Counted from the stretch's first letter, positions 26,612-36,044 are shown. The stretch: DNA of 64,000 nucleotides from Rhizobium esperanzae (GCF_002204185.1 NZ_MXPU01000006.1:186001-250000); one strand, 5' to 3'. Notes: a model not told the origin generated them from the sequence alone. Made by a program: numbers and translations.

Positions 26612-27715
26612 ATGACGATTTTGATAACTGGAGGATGCGGCTTCATTGGCCGCCACGTTGCTGAAGAACTTCTGAACAATGGCTATGACGTGCGCATTCT
26701 CGATGCGCTGATCGATCAGGTGCATGGTGATGCCGAAGTCAGCGTGCCTCATGGAGCCGAGATCATCCAAGGCGATGTCAGAGACAAGGACGCTGTGCGT
26801 GCGGCTCTTGCCGGTGTGAACGGCGTCATTCATCTCGCCGCCGAAGTCGGCGTCGGGCAGTCGATGTATGAAATTGCCCGCTATGTCGGCTGCAACGACC
26901 TCGGCACCGCGGTCCTCCTGGAAGCCATGATCGGACTTCCCGTCAAGACGATCGTCGTCGCCTCATCGATGAGTGTCTATGGAGAAGGGCTCTATCGGAC
27001 GGCGGATGGAAAGCGGCTCGGCTATGTCAGGCGGCGCATGCAGCATGTCAAGCAGGGCCGGTGGGATCCGCTTGATCAGGATAACCAGCCGCTGACACCG
27101 GTCGCCACTGATGAGGAGAAACCGGTCGATCTTGCGTCCATCTACGCTTTGACGAAATACGCGCAGGAGAGGCAGGTTCTGATTTTCGGCGAAGCCTACG
27201 GGCTGGATGCCGTCGCGCTGCGCCTCTTCAACGTTTTCGGCGCGGGCCAGGCGCTTTCCAATCCCTACACCGGCGTGCTCGCCAATTTCGGTTCGCGTCT
27301 TGCCAACGGCCAGCCGCCGATGATCTTCGAGGATGGTAGGCAGCGGCGCGATTTCGTCCATGTCCGCGATGTAGCGACAGCCTTCCGCCTGGCCCTGGAA
27401 AAATCCGCGGCAGCCGGTCACGTGATCAATATCGGCAGCGGCCAGGCCTATTCGATCGCCGATGTCGCGATGCTTCTCGCCGATGCCATGGGCGTGCCCG
27501 AGATCGGCCCCGACATTATGAACAAGGCGCGTTCGGGGGACATCCGCAATTGCTTCGCCGACATTTCCAAGGCGCGCGAACTGCTCGGCTTCGAACCGAA
27601 ATATCGTCTCGAAAACGCGCTCGCTCCCTTCGCCGAATGGGTGCGGCAGACCGGGGCGGTCGACCGTGCCGCCGAAATGAAGCGGCAACTGGAAGAGCGG
27701 GGGCTGGTTTCATGA
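26612..27715 (+). CDS. NAD-dependent sugar epimerase, dTDP-L-rhamnose 4-epimerase-like
   Basis: A 367-residue extended SDR. The cofactor site is ILITGGCGFIGRHVAEEL (residues 3-20), the catalytic Ser in SSMSVYG, and the Tyr-Lys pair in YALTKYAQE. The insertion around residues 125-165 and the segments LFNVFGAGQALSNPYTGVLA and EDGRQRRDFVHVRDVA resemble WbiB-type dTDP-L-rhamnose 4-epimerases. It is the first gene of the operon, and its stop overlaps the next start in ATGA. It probably prepares one nucleotide sugar for the four downstream glycosyltransferases. Substrate assignment is by resemblance only. Confidence 0.82.
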   Translation: MTILITGGCGFIGRHVAEELLNNGYDVRILDALIDQVHGDAEVSVPHGAEIIQGDVRDKDAVRAALAGVNGVIHLAAEVGVGQSMYEIARYVGCNDLGTAVLLEAMIGLPVKTIVVASSMSVYGEGLYRTADGKRLGYVRRRMQHVKQGRWDPLDQDNQPLTPVATDEEKPVDLASIYALTKYAQERQVLIFGEAYGLDAVALRLFNVFGAGQALSNPYTGVLANFGSRLANGQPPMIFEDGRQRRDFVHVRDVATAFRLALEKSAAAGHVINIGSGQAYSIADVAMLLADAMGVPEIGPDIMNKARSGDIRNCFADISKARELLGFEPKYRLENALAPFAEWVRQTGAVDRAAEMKRQLEERGLVS

Positions 27716-29754
27716 ACAAGGCCGGCGCTCGAGCATCCGATCACCAGGAGACGAGGCGGTTCGGTTTCGTCGAGTGGTTCCGGCCCGGAGACTATGAGCG
27801 GGCTGAGGTCGCCTTGCCGGACATCCTGGAGAGCGGCGCCAGTTATCTGCGTACGCATCTTTCCTGGGCCGAATATTTGGCCCCCGGCGGCCAGCAATGG
27901 TTCGATTGGCTGATCCCGCGTATCGGCAGCGAAATCGATCTTCTACCCTGCATCCACTACACGCCGCCTTCCCTGTCCCGGACGGGCAGGTCTTCCGGTC
28001 CGCCGGTCGATCTCAAATCCTACGCCGACTTCGTCGATCATATCCTCACACGCTATGGCCACTATATCAGTCACATCGAGCTCTGGAACGAGCCGAACAA
28101 CCTGCTTGACTGGGATTGGCGCCACGACAACGATTTTCTGCTTTTCTGCGAAATGGTCGGAGGTGCCGCCTACTGGGCGAAGCGGAGGGGCTACAAACCG
28201 GTGCTGGGCGGCCCGTGCCCTTTCGATCCCTACTGGCTCAATCTGATGGGCACGCGCGGCGTGCTCGGTGTTGTCGACGCCGTCGGCTTTCACGGTTTCC
28301 CTGGAACCTGGGACAGCGAGGAAGCAACCTGGGGCGGCTGGGACATGCATCTCGGAGAGATGCGTGGGATTATCGATCGTTATAATGCCGATGCAGAAAT
28401 ATGGATCACCGAAACCGGCTACTCCACCTGGCGCAATGACGAGATCGAACAGGCGCGGCGCTTCATCAACGCGCTGAAAGTACCGGCCGATCGCATGTAT
28501 TGGTATTCATGGCGCGACGTGCCGCCGGATGTTCCGGTTCAGGAAGGCCTGTGGTTTGATCCCAGGCATTATCATCTGGGCGCTGTCAGTCACGATAGTA
28601 AACCGAAGCTGCTTGCCCGCCTTCTCAAGGAAGGAGGCGTCAAGAGGCTGGAGGAGGTCGCGGCCCTTGCCGCTCCCAACATCGCCTCCGGCGCCGCGCC
28701 GATCGTCGTCACCGGCGGCAGCGGGTTTGTCGGCTGCAATCTCGCCGACCGCCTCCTCAGCGACGGCGAGGACGTCGTCATCCTCGACAACCTGGCGCGG
28801 TCGGGGGTCGATCAGAATCTATCCTGGTTGAAAGAGCGCCATGGCCGGCGGGTACATCCGGTCCTCGCCGACGTTCGCGATCTGCTGGGCATCGAAGCAG
28901 CTTTCAGGGATGCCAAGGCCGTCTTCCATTATGCTGCGCAAACGGCGGTGACCACCAGCCTCGTCGACCCGCTGGAAGATTTCGAAACGAACGCGCGCGG
29001 CACGCTCAATGTGCTGGAATCGGTGCGCAGGGCAGGCAAACGGGCGCCGGTCATCTTCGCCAGCACCAACAAGGTCTATGGCGCTCTCGACGATCTCGGC
29101 ATGATCGAACTCGACGATCGTTATCTTCCCGAAGACGAGACCGTCAGGAGGCAAGGGATCGGCGAGGACCGGCCGCTGGATTTCTGCACGCCTTACGGAT
29201 GTTCGAAGGGTGTGGCCGATCAGTATATTCTCGACTACGCGAAGTCCTACGGCATCCCTGCCGCCGTCCTGCGGATGAGCTGCATCTACGGACCGCGTCA
29301 GTTCGGCACCGAAGACCAGGGCTGGGTGGCGCATTTCCTGATCCGCGCGCTCGGCGGCGAACCCATTTCCATCTACGGCGACGGCAAGCAGGTGCGGGAT
29401 ATTCTTCATGTCGATGATGCCGTTGCTGCCTATCGACTGCTGCTTTCCAATATCGAGCGGGTCAGCGGCAAAGCATTCAACCTCGGCGGCGGGCCGCGCA
29501 ACGCCGTCAGCGTGCTCGCGGTGCTGCGCGAGATCGAAGAGCTTGCGGGCCGTCCTGTTGAAACCAGCTTTGGCCCATGGCGCGCCGGCGATCAGCTCTA
29601 TTTCGTGGCCGACACGACGAGACTTGAACAGGAAACCGGCTGGCAAGCCGGAATCGGATGGCGTCATGGTTTGCGGCACCTCGCCGAATGGCTGATCGCC
29701 CATCGTTTCGGCGGCCGGCAGATCCGCAGAGAAAAGCGGAAGGCATCGGCATGA
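27712..29754 (+). CDS. Fusion: clan GH-A glycosidase-like domain + CDP-paratose 2-epimerase-like SDR
   Basis: A 680-residue two-domain protein. Residues 15-310 look like a (beta/alpha)8 retaining glycosidase: the acid/base Glu127 in HIELWNEPNN and the nucleophile Glu234 in IWITETGYST, about 107 residues apart, as in clan GH-A. No signal peptide is seen, so it is cytoplasmic. Residues 330-670 are an extended SDR: VVTGGSGFVGCNLADRL (332-348), ASTNKVYG, YGCSKGVADQY and RMSCIYGPRQFGTEDQGW, very like CDP-paratose/tyvelose 2-epimerases. It starts in an ATGA overlap and ends in another. A glycosidase fused to a nucleotide-sugar epimerase is unusual. It may make or trim an activated or free sugar; this is inference. 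Confidence 0.82.
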   Translation: MNKAGARASDHQETRRFGFVEWFRPGDYERAEVALPDILESGASYLRTHLSWAEYLAPGGQQWFDWLIPRIGSEIDLLPCIHYTPPSLSRTGRSSGPPVDLKSYADFVDHILTRYGHYISHIELWNEPNNLLDWDWRHDNDFLLFCEMVGGAAYWAKRRGYKPVLGGPCPFDPYWLNLMGTRGVLGVVDAVGFHGFPGTWDSEEATWGGWDMHLGEMRGIIDRYNADAEIWITETGYSTWRNDEIEQARRFINALKVPADRMYWYSWRDVPPDVPVQEGLWFDPRHYHLGAVSHDSKPKLLARLLKEGGVKRLEEVAALAAPNIASGAAPIVVTGGSGFVGCNLADRLLSDGEDVVILDNLARSGVDQNLSWLKERHGRRVHPVLADVRDLLGIEAAFRDAKAVFHYAAQTAVTTSLVDPLEDFETNARGTLNVLESVRRAGKRAPVIFASTNKVYGALDDLGMIELDDRYLPEDETVRRQGIGEDRPLDFCTPYGCSKGVADQYILDYAKSYGIPAAVLRMSCIYGPRQFGTEDQGWVAHFLIRALGGEPISIYGDGKQVRDILHVDDAVAAYRLLLSNIERVSGKAFNLGGGPRNAVSVLAVLREIEELAGRPVETSFGPWRAGDQLYFVADTTRLEQETGWQAGIGWRHGLRHLAEWLIAHRFGGRQIRREKRKASA

Positions 29755-30863
29755 GCGAACATGGACGAAGCAAGGGGCACCGCCGCGTGCTGATGACGGT
29801 TGACGCCATCGGCGGCGTCTGGCGCTACGCCATGGACTTGGCCGCAGCTTTGAAATCGAACAACATCGAGGTTGTCTTTGCGGGGCTGGGGCCCTTCCCG
29901 GCAGACGACAAGGTCGCCGAGGCCGGCCGGGTCGGCAAGCTGGTCTGGCTGGATGCGCCGCTCGACTGGACGGTCGAGAATGAAGAGGCAGTTGCCGAAG
30001 TTCCTCGGCTGATTGCCGATCTCGCGCGCCGGGAACAGGCCGATCTTCTGCATCTCAATCTGCCGTCTCAGGCGGCGGGCATGGAAACAAAGCTGCCGAT
30101 TGCGGTGGTTTGCCATTCCTGTGTCGTCACGTGGTTTGCCGCCGTCCGCGGACGTGAGGTGCCAAAGGACTGGCAATGGCAGTACCGGCTGAACCAGGAG
30201 GGCTTTGCTTGCGCGGACACGGTTATCGCGCCAAGCCGCAGCCATGCGAGAGCGATGGAAGCGGCCTATGGAACGATTGGAAATCTTCAGGTCGTTCATA
30301 ACGCCAGCGGCCTTGAGGCTTCGGATGAGCCCAAGCAGGACTTTGTTCTTGCTGCCGGGCGCTGGTGGGACGACGGCAAAAACGGCGACGTGCTGGATAA
30401 GGCTGCAGCTATGACGCGATGGCCGGTGGCGGTGGCCGGCGCGACTACCGGTCCCAATGGCCAGACCATGCGATTTCGCCATGCCGATCACCGCGGAGAG
30501 CTTTCGCATGAGCGGATGAGCGCCTTGTTGCGGCAGGCGGCCGTCGTTGCCTCGCCGTCGCTCTACGAGCCTTTCGGTCTCGCCGCTCTCGAGGCGGCGC
30601 GGGCGGGCGCGGCCTTGGTGCTTTCTGATATCCCAACCTATCGCGAGATATGGGACGGGGCTGCTCTTTTTGCCGATCCGCATCGCCCCGATGCCATCGC
30701 CGATACTTTCAATACGCTTGCCGACGATCCGCAGCTGCGGGCAGCGTTCGGACGAAAAGCGCGTGCCAGGTCCGCCGCCTTCAGCGTCGAGGCTCAGGCA
30801 GAGGCGATGTGCTCGATCTATTGCGGCATGTGCGCCCGCGATTTTTCAACAGCAGCGGAGTAA
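29751..30863 (+). CDS. GT4-type glycosyltransferase
   Basis: A 370-residue GT-B fold transferase. The N-terminus shows DAIGGVWRYAMDLAAAL, the donor domain includes FVLAAGRWWDDGKN, and the E-x7-E region is VVASPSLYEPFGLAALEAAR with both Glu residues, typical of GT4. It is soluble, with no membrane helix. The start overlaps the preceding stop in ATGA; the frame is open upstream without a ribosome site. It is the only GT4 in a set that otherwise uses CgeB-like enzymes, so it may add a different sugar or start the chain. Confidence 0.87.
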   Translation: MSEHGRSKGHRRVLMTVDAIGGVWRYAMDLAAALKSNNIEVVFAGLGPFPADDKVAEAGRVGKLVWLDAPLDWTVENEEAVAEVPRLIADLARREQADLLHLNLPSQAAGMETKLPIAVVCHSCVVTWFAAVRGREVPKDWQWQYRLNQEGFACADTVIAPSRSHARAMEAAYGTIGNLQVVHNASGLEASDEPKQDFVLAAGRWWDDGKNGDVLDKAAAMTRWPVAVAGATTGPNGQTMRFRHADHRGELSHERMSALLRQAAVVASPSLYEPFGLAALEAARAGAALVLSDIPTYREIWDGAALFADPHRPDAIADTFNTLADDPQLRAAFGRKARARSAAFSVEAQAEAMCSIYCGMCARDFSTAAE

Positions 30864-30865
30864 TC

Positions 30866-31996
30866 ATGAAGTTCGTTTTCTACACCCATTCACTGGTCTC
30901 CGACTGGAATCACGGCAATGCTCATTTTCTTCGCGGCGTCATACGCGATCTCCAGCGGCGCGGTCATGAGACGCTGGCGCTGGAGCCGCACGATGCCTGG
31001 AGCCGGGCCAATCTGCTGAGGGACCAGGGGGCGGCTGCGGTCGAGGCATTTCACCAGGCATTTCCGCAGCACCGTTCGCGGACTTATGGCTTCGAGTTCG
31101 ACCATGAAGCAGCGCTTGCCGATGCCGACGTCGTTATCGTCCACGAATGGACGGAGCCGCAATTGGTCGAGAGGCTCGGCCGCATCCGACGCGATGGCGC
31201 GACCTTCACCCTGCTTTTCCACGATACGCATCATCGCGCCGTCTCCGCCGAAGGCGATATCGCGGGGCTGGCGCTTGACGATTATGATGGTGTGCTGGCC
31301 TTCGGGCAGACCTTGCGTGAACGTTATCTCCGAGCCGGCTGGGGAACGTCGGTCTTTACCTGGCACGAGGCGGCTGACGACGCCCTGTTTCGGCCGCTGC
31401 CGGACATCGAGAAAACTGGAGACCTCATCTGGATCGGCAACTGGGGCGACGATGAACGGTCGGCCGAAATCGGCGAATTCCTGATCCGTCCCGCGAGAGA
31501 TCTCGGCTTGAACACGGTGGTCCGCGGCGTTCGCTATCCCGATCATGCACTGGACGAACTGCGCAAAGCGGGCATCGCCTATGGCGGCTGGATCGCCAAT
31601 GCCGATGTTCCCGAGGCCTTTGCCCGCCACAGGGTCACCGTACACATTCCGCGCCGACCTTACGTCCAACATCTGCCGGGTATACCGACCATCCGCGTGT
31701 TCGAGGCGCTTGCCTGTGGAATACCCCTGATCTCGGCGCCCTGGAGCGACGCCGAACACCTGTTCGAACCTGGCAGGGACTATTTGGTCGTCGGTGACGG
31801 TGAGCAGATGAAGAAAAGCCTCCGCGACGTCCTCTCCGATTCCGATCTGGCTGCGAACCTTGCCGCCGCCGGCTTCGAAACGATCAAGTCCCGTCACACC
31901 TGCCGCCACCGCGTCGACGAGCTTTTCGCCATTCTGGCGCGCTGCGGCACGCATAGGGTCACCGCAAACCTGCAATCCAGGGAGGCTGCCGAATGA
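30866..31996 (+). CDS. CgeB-like glycosyltransferase, copy 1
   Basis: A 376-residue GT-B protein of the CgeB/YkvP-like group. It begins FVFYTHSLVSDWNHGNAHFL, a pattern shared by the next two proteins. The C-terminal donor domain has RVFEALACGIPLISAPWSDAEHLFEPG, matching the CgeB signature of a conserved Glu then a Pro-Leu-Ile strand. The ATG lies 2 bases after the preceding stop. The next gene overlaps in ATGA. CgeB-type enzymes decorate surface layers in other bacteria. Donor and acceptor unknown. Confidence 0.8.
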   Translation: MKFVFYTHSLVSDWNHGNAHFLRGVIRDLQRRGHETLALEPHDAWSRANLLRDQGAAAVEAFHQAFPQHRSRTYGFEFDHEAALADADVVIVHEWTEPQLVERLGRIRRDGATFTLLFHDTHHRAVSAEGDIAGLALDDYDGVLAFGQTLRERYLRAGWGTSVFTWHEAADDALFRPLPDIEKTGDLIWIGNWGDDERSAEIGEFLIRPARDLGLNTVVRGVRYPDHALDELRKAGIAYGGWIANADVPEAFARHRVTVHIPRRPYVQHLPGIPTIRVFEALACGIPLISAPWSDAEHLFEPGRDYLVVGDGEQMKKSLRDVLSDSDLAANLAAAGFETIKSRHTCRHRVDELFAILARCGTHRVTANLQSREAAE

Positions 31997-33081
31997 AGAT
32001 CGCCTTTTATGGATCAAGCCTCGTCTCCGCCTATTGGAACGGCGCCGCCACATATTATCGAGGCCTGCTGCGGGCGCTGGCGGAGAAAGGTTACGACATC
32101 ACCTTCTACGAGCCCGATGTCTATGACAGGCAGAAGAACCGCGACATGGACCCGCCGGACTGGTGCAGGGTCGTCGTCTATGAAGGCACGATTGATGCCC
32201 TCAAAGCCGTCACAAGCGAGGCGGCCGAAGCTGATATTGTCGTCAAGGCGAGCGGTGTCGGCTTCGAGGACGATCGATTGCTGGAAGAGGTGCTGCGCAA
32301 CGCCCGACCTCATGCATTGAAGATCTTCTGGGACGTGGATGCACCGGCGACGCTTGCCGAACTCAGGGCCAACCCCGATCATCCGTTGCGTCGTGCGCTC
32401 GCCGGGCTGGATCTCGTGCTGACCTATGGCGGCGGCGACCCCGTCGTGAACGCATACCGTTCCGTCGGAGCGGCCGAATGTGTGCCGATCTACAATGCGC
32501 TGGACCCACAAACGCATCATCCGGTGCCGCAGGACTACCGCTTCGCCGCCGACCTCGGGTTTCTTGGCAACCGCCTGCCGGATCGCGAGGCGAGGGTCGA
32601 GCATTTCTTCCTGGAACCGGCGTCGCTTCTGCCGAACCGGACATGCCTGCTTGGCGGTTCGGGCTGGCAGGACAAGCCGATCCCTTCAAACGTCCGCTAT
32701 ATCGGCCATGTCCCGACGCGCGATCACAACGCCTTCAACGTGACGCCGATGGCGGTCCTCAACATATCGCGCGCCAGTATGGCGGAGAATGGTTTTTCCC
32801 CTGCGACGCGGGTCTTCGAGGCCGCCGGCGCCGGAGCTTGCCTGATTACCGACTACTGGGAAGGCATCGATGTCTTTCTGAAGTCCGGCGAGGAGGTCCT
32901 GGTCGCGCGCGACGGACAGGACGTGGCTGCCCTGCTCGATGGTTTGTCCCGCCAAGCCGCACGGGAAATCGGAGAAAAGGCGCGCCGGCGCGTCCTGGCC
33001 GAACATACCTATGTCAATCGCGCCGAAACGGCAGACGAGATTTTTCGCGCCCGGCTCGGCGGACGGGAGGCGGCCGAATGA
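31993..33081 (+). CDS. CgeB-like glycosyltransferase, copy 2
   Basis: A 362-residue relative of the preceding protein. N-terminus FYGSSLVSAYWNGAATYYRG; middle LGFLGNRLPDREARVEHFFL; donor-domain signature TRVFEAAGAGACLITDYWEG followed by IDVFLKSGEEVLVA. Two ATGA overlaps tie it to its neighbours. Divergence among the three copies is large, so these are not recent duplicates, and each probably makes a different linkage. Confidence 0.8.
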   Translation: MKIAFYGSSLVSAYWNGAATYYRGLLRALAEKGYDITFYEPDVYDRQKNRDMDPPDWCRVVVYEGTIDALKAVTSEAAEADIVVKASGVGFEDDRLLEEVLRNARPHALKIFWDVDAPATLAELRANPDHPLRRALAGLDLVLTYGGGDPVVNAYRSVGAAECVPIYNALDPQTHHPVPQDYRFAADLGFLGNRLPDREARVEHFFLEPASLLPNRTCLLGGSGWQDKPIPSNVRYIGHVPTRDHNAFNVTPMAVLNISRASMAENGFSPATRVFEAAGAGACLITDYWEGIDVFLKSGEEVLVARDGQDVAALLDGLSRQAAREIGEKARRRVLAEHTYVNRAETADEIFRARLGGREAAE

Positions 33082-34178
33082 CGAGATTGCTCGACATCGT
33101 CCTCTTCGGGCTTTCCCTTTCCTCTTCCTGGGGGAATGGCCATGCCACGACCTATCGCGCCCTGATCAAAGGCCTTCGGCGGGCCGGCCATAAGGTGCTG
33201 TTCCTGGAGCGGGACGTGCCGTGGTATGCCAGCCACCGGGATCTCCCTTCGCCTGACTTCTGCGAACTCGCCTATTATTCTGATATCGACGCAATGATCG
33301 AGCGTTACGGCGAAAGGCTGCGCCAAGCCGATGCCGTCATCGTCGGATCCTATGTTCCTGATGGTGTGCCTCTCATCGACAGGCTCGAGGCGTTGCAACC
33401 GAAACGCTTCTGCTTCTATGACGTCGACACGCCCGTCACCCTCGCGAAGCTCGATCGCGGCGACGAGGAATATCTGGCGCTGCGGCAGATTCCGCTGTTC
33501 GACACCTATTTCTCCTTCTCCGGAGGAAAGGTGTTGACGCGGCTCGAACAGAGATTTGGCGCGCGCAGAGCCATGGCACTCTATTGTTCGGTCGACGAGA
33601 ACCGCTATGCCAATACCGGCGAGCCCACTTGTTGGGATCTCGGCTATCTCGGAACTTATAGCCCTGACCGGCAGCCGACACTGGAGCGCCTTCTGCTGGA
33701 GCCGGCCCGCCGCCTGCCGTCGATGCGCTTCGTCGTGGCCGGCCCGCAATATCCCGCCGAAATCGAGTGGCCGGCCAACGTCGAGCGCATCGAGCATCTG
33801 CCGCCCAGCGATCATGCAAGCTTTTACAGCCGGCAGCGGTTTACGCTGAACGTGACCCGTAGCGATATGATTGCCGCGGGCTGGTCTCCCAGCGTGCGGC
33901 TGTTCGAGGCTGCCGCCTGCGGGGCGCCCATTGTCAGCGACTTCTGGCAGGGTCTCGATGAGCTGCTGCCGGACGGTAAGGCTTTGTTCATTGCGCGCGC
34001 GCCGGAGGATGTCGTGGCGCTGCTGACGGAGCTTCCCGACAGCAACCGCCTGGCGGCCGCCGCCGCAGCGAGAAGGCTGGTGATGAGCAGTCATACCGGT
34101 GTGGCACGTGCCGGCGAGCTCGTCAGGGCTATTTCCGACCTGCCCACCAAGCCAGCTTTCGACCGTATGTCAGCGTGA
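33078..34178 (+). CDS. CgeB-like glycosyltransferase, copy 3
   Basis: A 366-residue relative of copies 1 and 2. N-terminus LFGLSLSSSWGNGHATTYRA; CFYDVDTPVTLAKLDRG; DLGYLGTYSPDRQPTLERLL; donor-domain signature VRLFEAAACGAPIVSDFWQG. The start is fixed by the ATGA overlap with copy 2; the frame is open upstream within copy 2 without a ribosome site. It precedes the decarboxylase-like SDR by 12 bases. Confidence 0.8.
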   Translation: MTRLLDIVLFGLSLSSSWGNGHATTYRALIKGLRRAGHKVLFLERDVPWYASHRDLPSPDFCELAYYSDIDAMIERYGERLRQADAVIVGSYVPDGVPLIDRLEALQPKRFCFYDVDTPVTLAKLDRGDEEYLALRQIPLFDTYFSFSGGKVLTRLEQRFGARRAMALYCSVDENRYANTGEPTCWDLGYLGTYSPDRQPTLERLLLEPARRLPSMRFVVAGPQYPAEIEWPANVERIEHLPPSDHASFYSRQRFTLNVTRSDMIAAGWSPSVRLFEAAACGAPIVSDFWQGLDELLPDGKALFIARAPEDVVALLTELPDSNRLAAAAAARRLVMSSHTGVARAGELVRAISDLPTKPAFDRMSA

Positions 34179-34190
34179 AGGAGAGTATCG

Positions 34191-35237
34191 ATGCTTCAAG
34201 TCAATCGTCGCGGAAAAGGCAAGACTGTTCTGGTGGCAGGAGGCGCCGGCTTTGTCGGCTCGCACCTCTGCGATGCTCTGCTCGGCCGTGGCGACACCGT
34301 CATTTGCGTCGACAGCTATATTACCGGCTCACCGGACAATGTCAGGCCGTTGATGAACCATCCGGGCTTCCGGCTCATCGAACAGGATATCTGCAAATTC
34401 ATAGAAATCGGCGAACCGCTCGACCAGATCTATAATCTCGCCTGCGCCGCGTCCCCGCCGCAATACCAGGCGGATCCCGTTCACACGATGATGACGTGCG
34501 TCGCCGGTACGGGCAATCTGCTGGCGCTTGCCGAGCGGCACGGGGCTGCCTTTCTCCAGGCCTCGACGAGCGAAGTCTATGGCGATCCCGCCGAGCATCC
34601 GCAAAAGGAAGACTATCGCGGCAATGTCAGCTGCACAGGGCCGCGCGCCTGCTATGACGAGGGAAAGCGCGCCGCCGAAGCTCTTTGCTTCGATATGCTG
34701 CGTGCCGGCCGCGTCGACGTGCGGGTCGCCCGCATCTTCAACACCTATGGGCCGCGAATGCAGGCCAATGACGGCCGGATCGTCTCCAACCTGATCGCGC
34801 AGGCACTCTCGGGGAATCCGCTCACCATCTACGGAAGCGGCATGCAGACCCGGTCATTCTGCTACGTCAGCGATCTTGTCGGCGGCCTTACGGCGCTGAT
34901 GGATGTGCGGCCGAACCCTGGTGTTCCCGTCAACCTCGGCAATCCCGGGGAGTTTACCATCAACGAGCTCGCGCAGATGATCCGTTCGATGGTGTCGGTG
35001 CGAACGGCTGTTGCCTACCGACCTTTGCCGAAGGATGATCCTCAACGCCGCCGGCCCGATATTTCTCGCGCGACAGAACTTCTCGATTGGCAGCCGACAG
35101 TGCCCCTCGCCGAGGGGCTCAGATATACGATCGACTGGTTTGCCGCCAATTTGGATGATCGTCCCCGTAAACGCGTCGCTGCGCCTCGCCGTCATCGCGC
35201 CGCGGCTGCCTCGCAGGCTGCCCCCTTGGACAACTAA
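34191..35237 (+). CDS. UDP-glucuronate decarboxylase-like SDR
   Basis: A 348-residue extended SDR very like UDP-xylose synthase. Cofactor site VLVAGGAGFVGSHLCDALL (14-32); family segments AASPPQYQADPVHTM, STSEVYGDPAEHPQ, GPRACYDEGKRAAE (catalytic Tyr-Lys) and NTYGPRM. The C-terminal roughly 25 residues are basic and not part of the domain. AAGGAG precedes the ATG. It probably decarboxylates UDP-glucuronate to UDP-xylose or a derivative, supplying the linked transferases. Related UDP-sugar epimerases are the alternative. Confidence 0.85.
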   Translation: MLQVNRRGKGKTVLVAGGAGFVGSHLCDALLGRGDTVICVDSYITGSPDNVRPLMNHPGFRLIEQDICKFIEIGEPLDQIYNLACAASPPQYQADPVHTMMTCVAGTGNLLALAERHGAAFLQASTSEVYGDPAEHPQKEDYRGNVSCTGPRACYDEGKRAAEALCFDMLRAGRVDVRVARIFNTYGPRMQANDGRIVSNLIAQALSGNPLTIYGSGMQTRSFCYVSDLVGGLTALMDVRPNPGVPVNLGNPGEFTINELAQMIRSMVSVRTAVAYRPLPKDDPQRRRPDISRATELLDWQPTVPLAEGLRYTIDWFAANLDDRPRKRVAAPRRHRAAAASQAAPLDN

Positions 35238-35248
35238 CCGAGAAGCGG

Positions 35249-35992
35249 ATGCACGCGATGATGAACCTGGCTTTGCAACAGCGTATCAACGAACTGGGCC
35301 CCTGGTTTCAGAATATGCGGTTCGGAGAGATCGAAACCGCGCCGGATCATTTTCTCGGCGACTATCCGGCGTTCAAATGGGAAGGGTTCAAGCATGTCGT
35401 GCCGAAGGATCTGCAAGGACGCAGCGTTCTCGATATCGGCTGCAATGCCGGCTTTTATGCGCTCGAGATGAAACGCCGAAATGCCGGTCGGGTGTTGGGC
35501 ATCGACAGTGATCCACGTTATCTCAAGCAGGCCCGTTTCGCTGCCGATCATTTCGACCTTGATGTCGAGTTCAGGCAGATGTCGGTTTACGAAGTGGCGA
35601 AACTCGGCGAGAGATTCGATCTGGTGCTCTTCATGGGCGTGCTCTGCCACTTGCGCCACCCGTTGCTGGCATTGGATCTGCTCTACGAGCACGTAGTCGC
35701 AGATCTAATGCTGTTCCAATGTCTGCAGCGTGGCGAAGAGCCTATTGCCAAGCTTGAAGAAGATTACGACTTTTCGGAATGGAAGATTTTCGACCGATCG
35801 GATTTCCCGAAGCTGTTCTTTGTCGAAGAGCACTTTGCCGCCGATCCCACCAATTGGTTCATTCCCAATAAGGCAGCGGTCGAAGCGATGCTGCGCAGCT
35901 CGGGCTTTGTCATCGAGGCCAATCCCGAGCGTGAAGTTTATCTCTGCCGCCGAGGCCGGCGGCCATACATGGTCGAGCCGCCGTCCGGTTGA
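35249..35992 (+). CDS. SAM-dependent methyltransferase, CmoB-like
   Basis: A 247-residue class I methyltransferase. SAM motif I is VLDIGCNAGFYALEMKRR (about residues 62-79), followed by VLGIDSDPRYLKQA, and motif IV is FDLVLFMGVLCHLRHPLLAL. The N-terminal region around GPWFQNMRF, DHFLGDYP and KWEGFKHVVP resembles the CmoB/Methyltransf_9 group and a family often found beside glycosyltransferase clusters. It is last in the operon, 11 bases after the decarboxylase-like gene. It probably O-methylates a sugar of the product. The start could be 9 or 12 bases later (MMNLALQ). Confidence 0.82.
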   Translation: MHAMMNLALQQRINELGPWFQNMRFGEIETAPDHFLGDYPAFKWEGFKHVVPKDLQGRSVLDIGCNAGFYALEMKRRNAGRVLGIDSDPRYLKQARFAADHFDLDVEFRQMSVYEVAKLGERFDLVLFMGVLCHLRHPLLALDLLYEHVVADLMLFQCLQRGEEPIAKLEEDYDFSEWKIFDRSDFPKLFFVEEHFAADPTNWFIPNKAAVEAMLRSSGFVIEANPEREVYLCRRGRRPYMVEPPSG

Positions 35993-36015
35993 GGCATTGT
36001 TCATCCAGAGCGATT

Positions 36016-36044
36016 GAGCATTTCATGGAAACGCGGAACTGCTC
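36016..36044 (+). terminator. Imperfect inverted repeat after the glycan operon
   Basis: GAGCATTTC and GAACTGCTC pair with one mismatch around an 11-base loop, 23 bases past the methyltransferase stop. It may be a weak terminator or a short rhizobial intergenic palindrome. It contains a GGAAC word that I do not count as a promoter. Confidence 0.35.
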
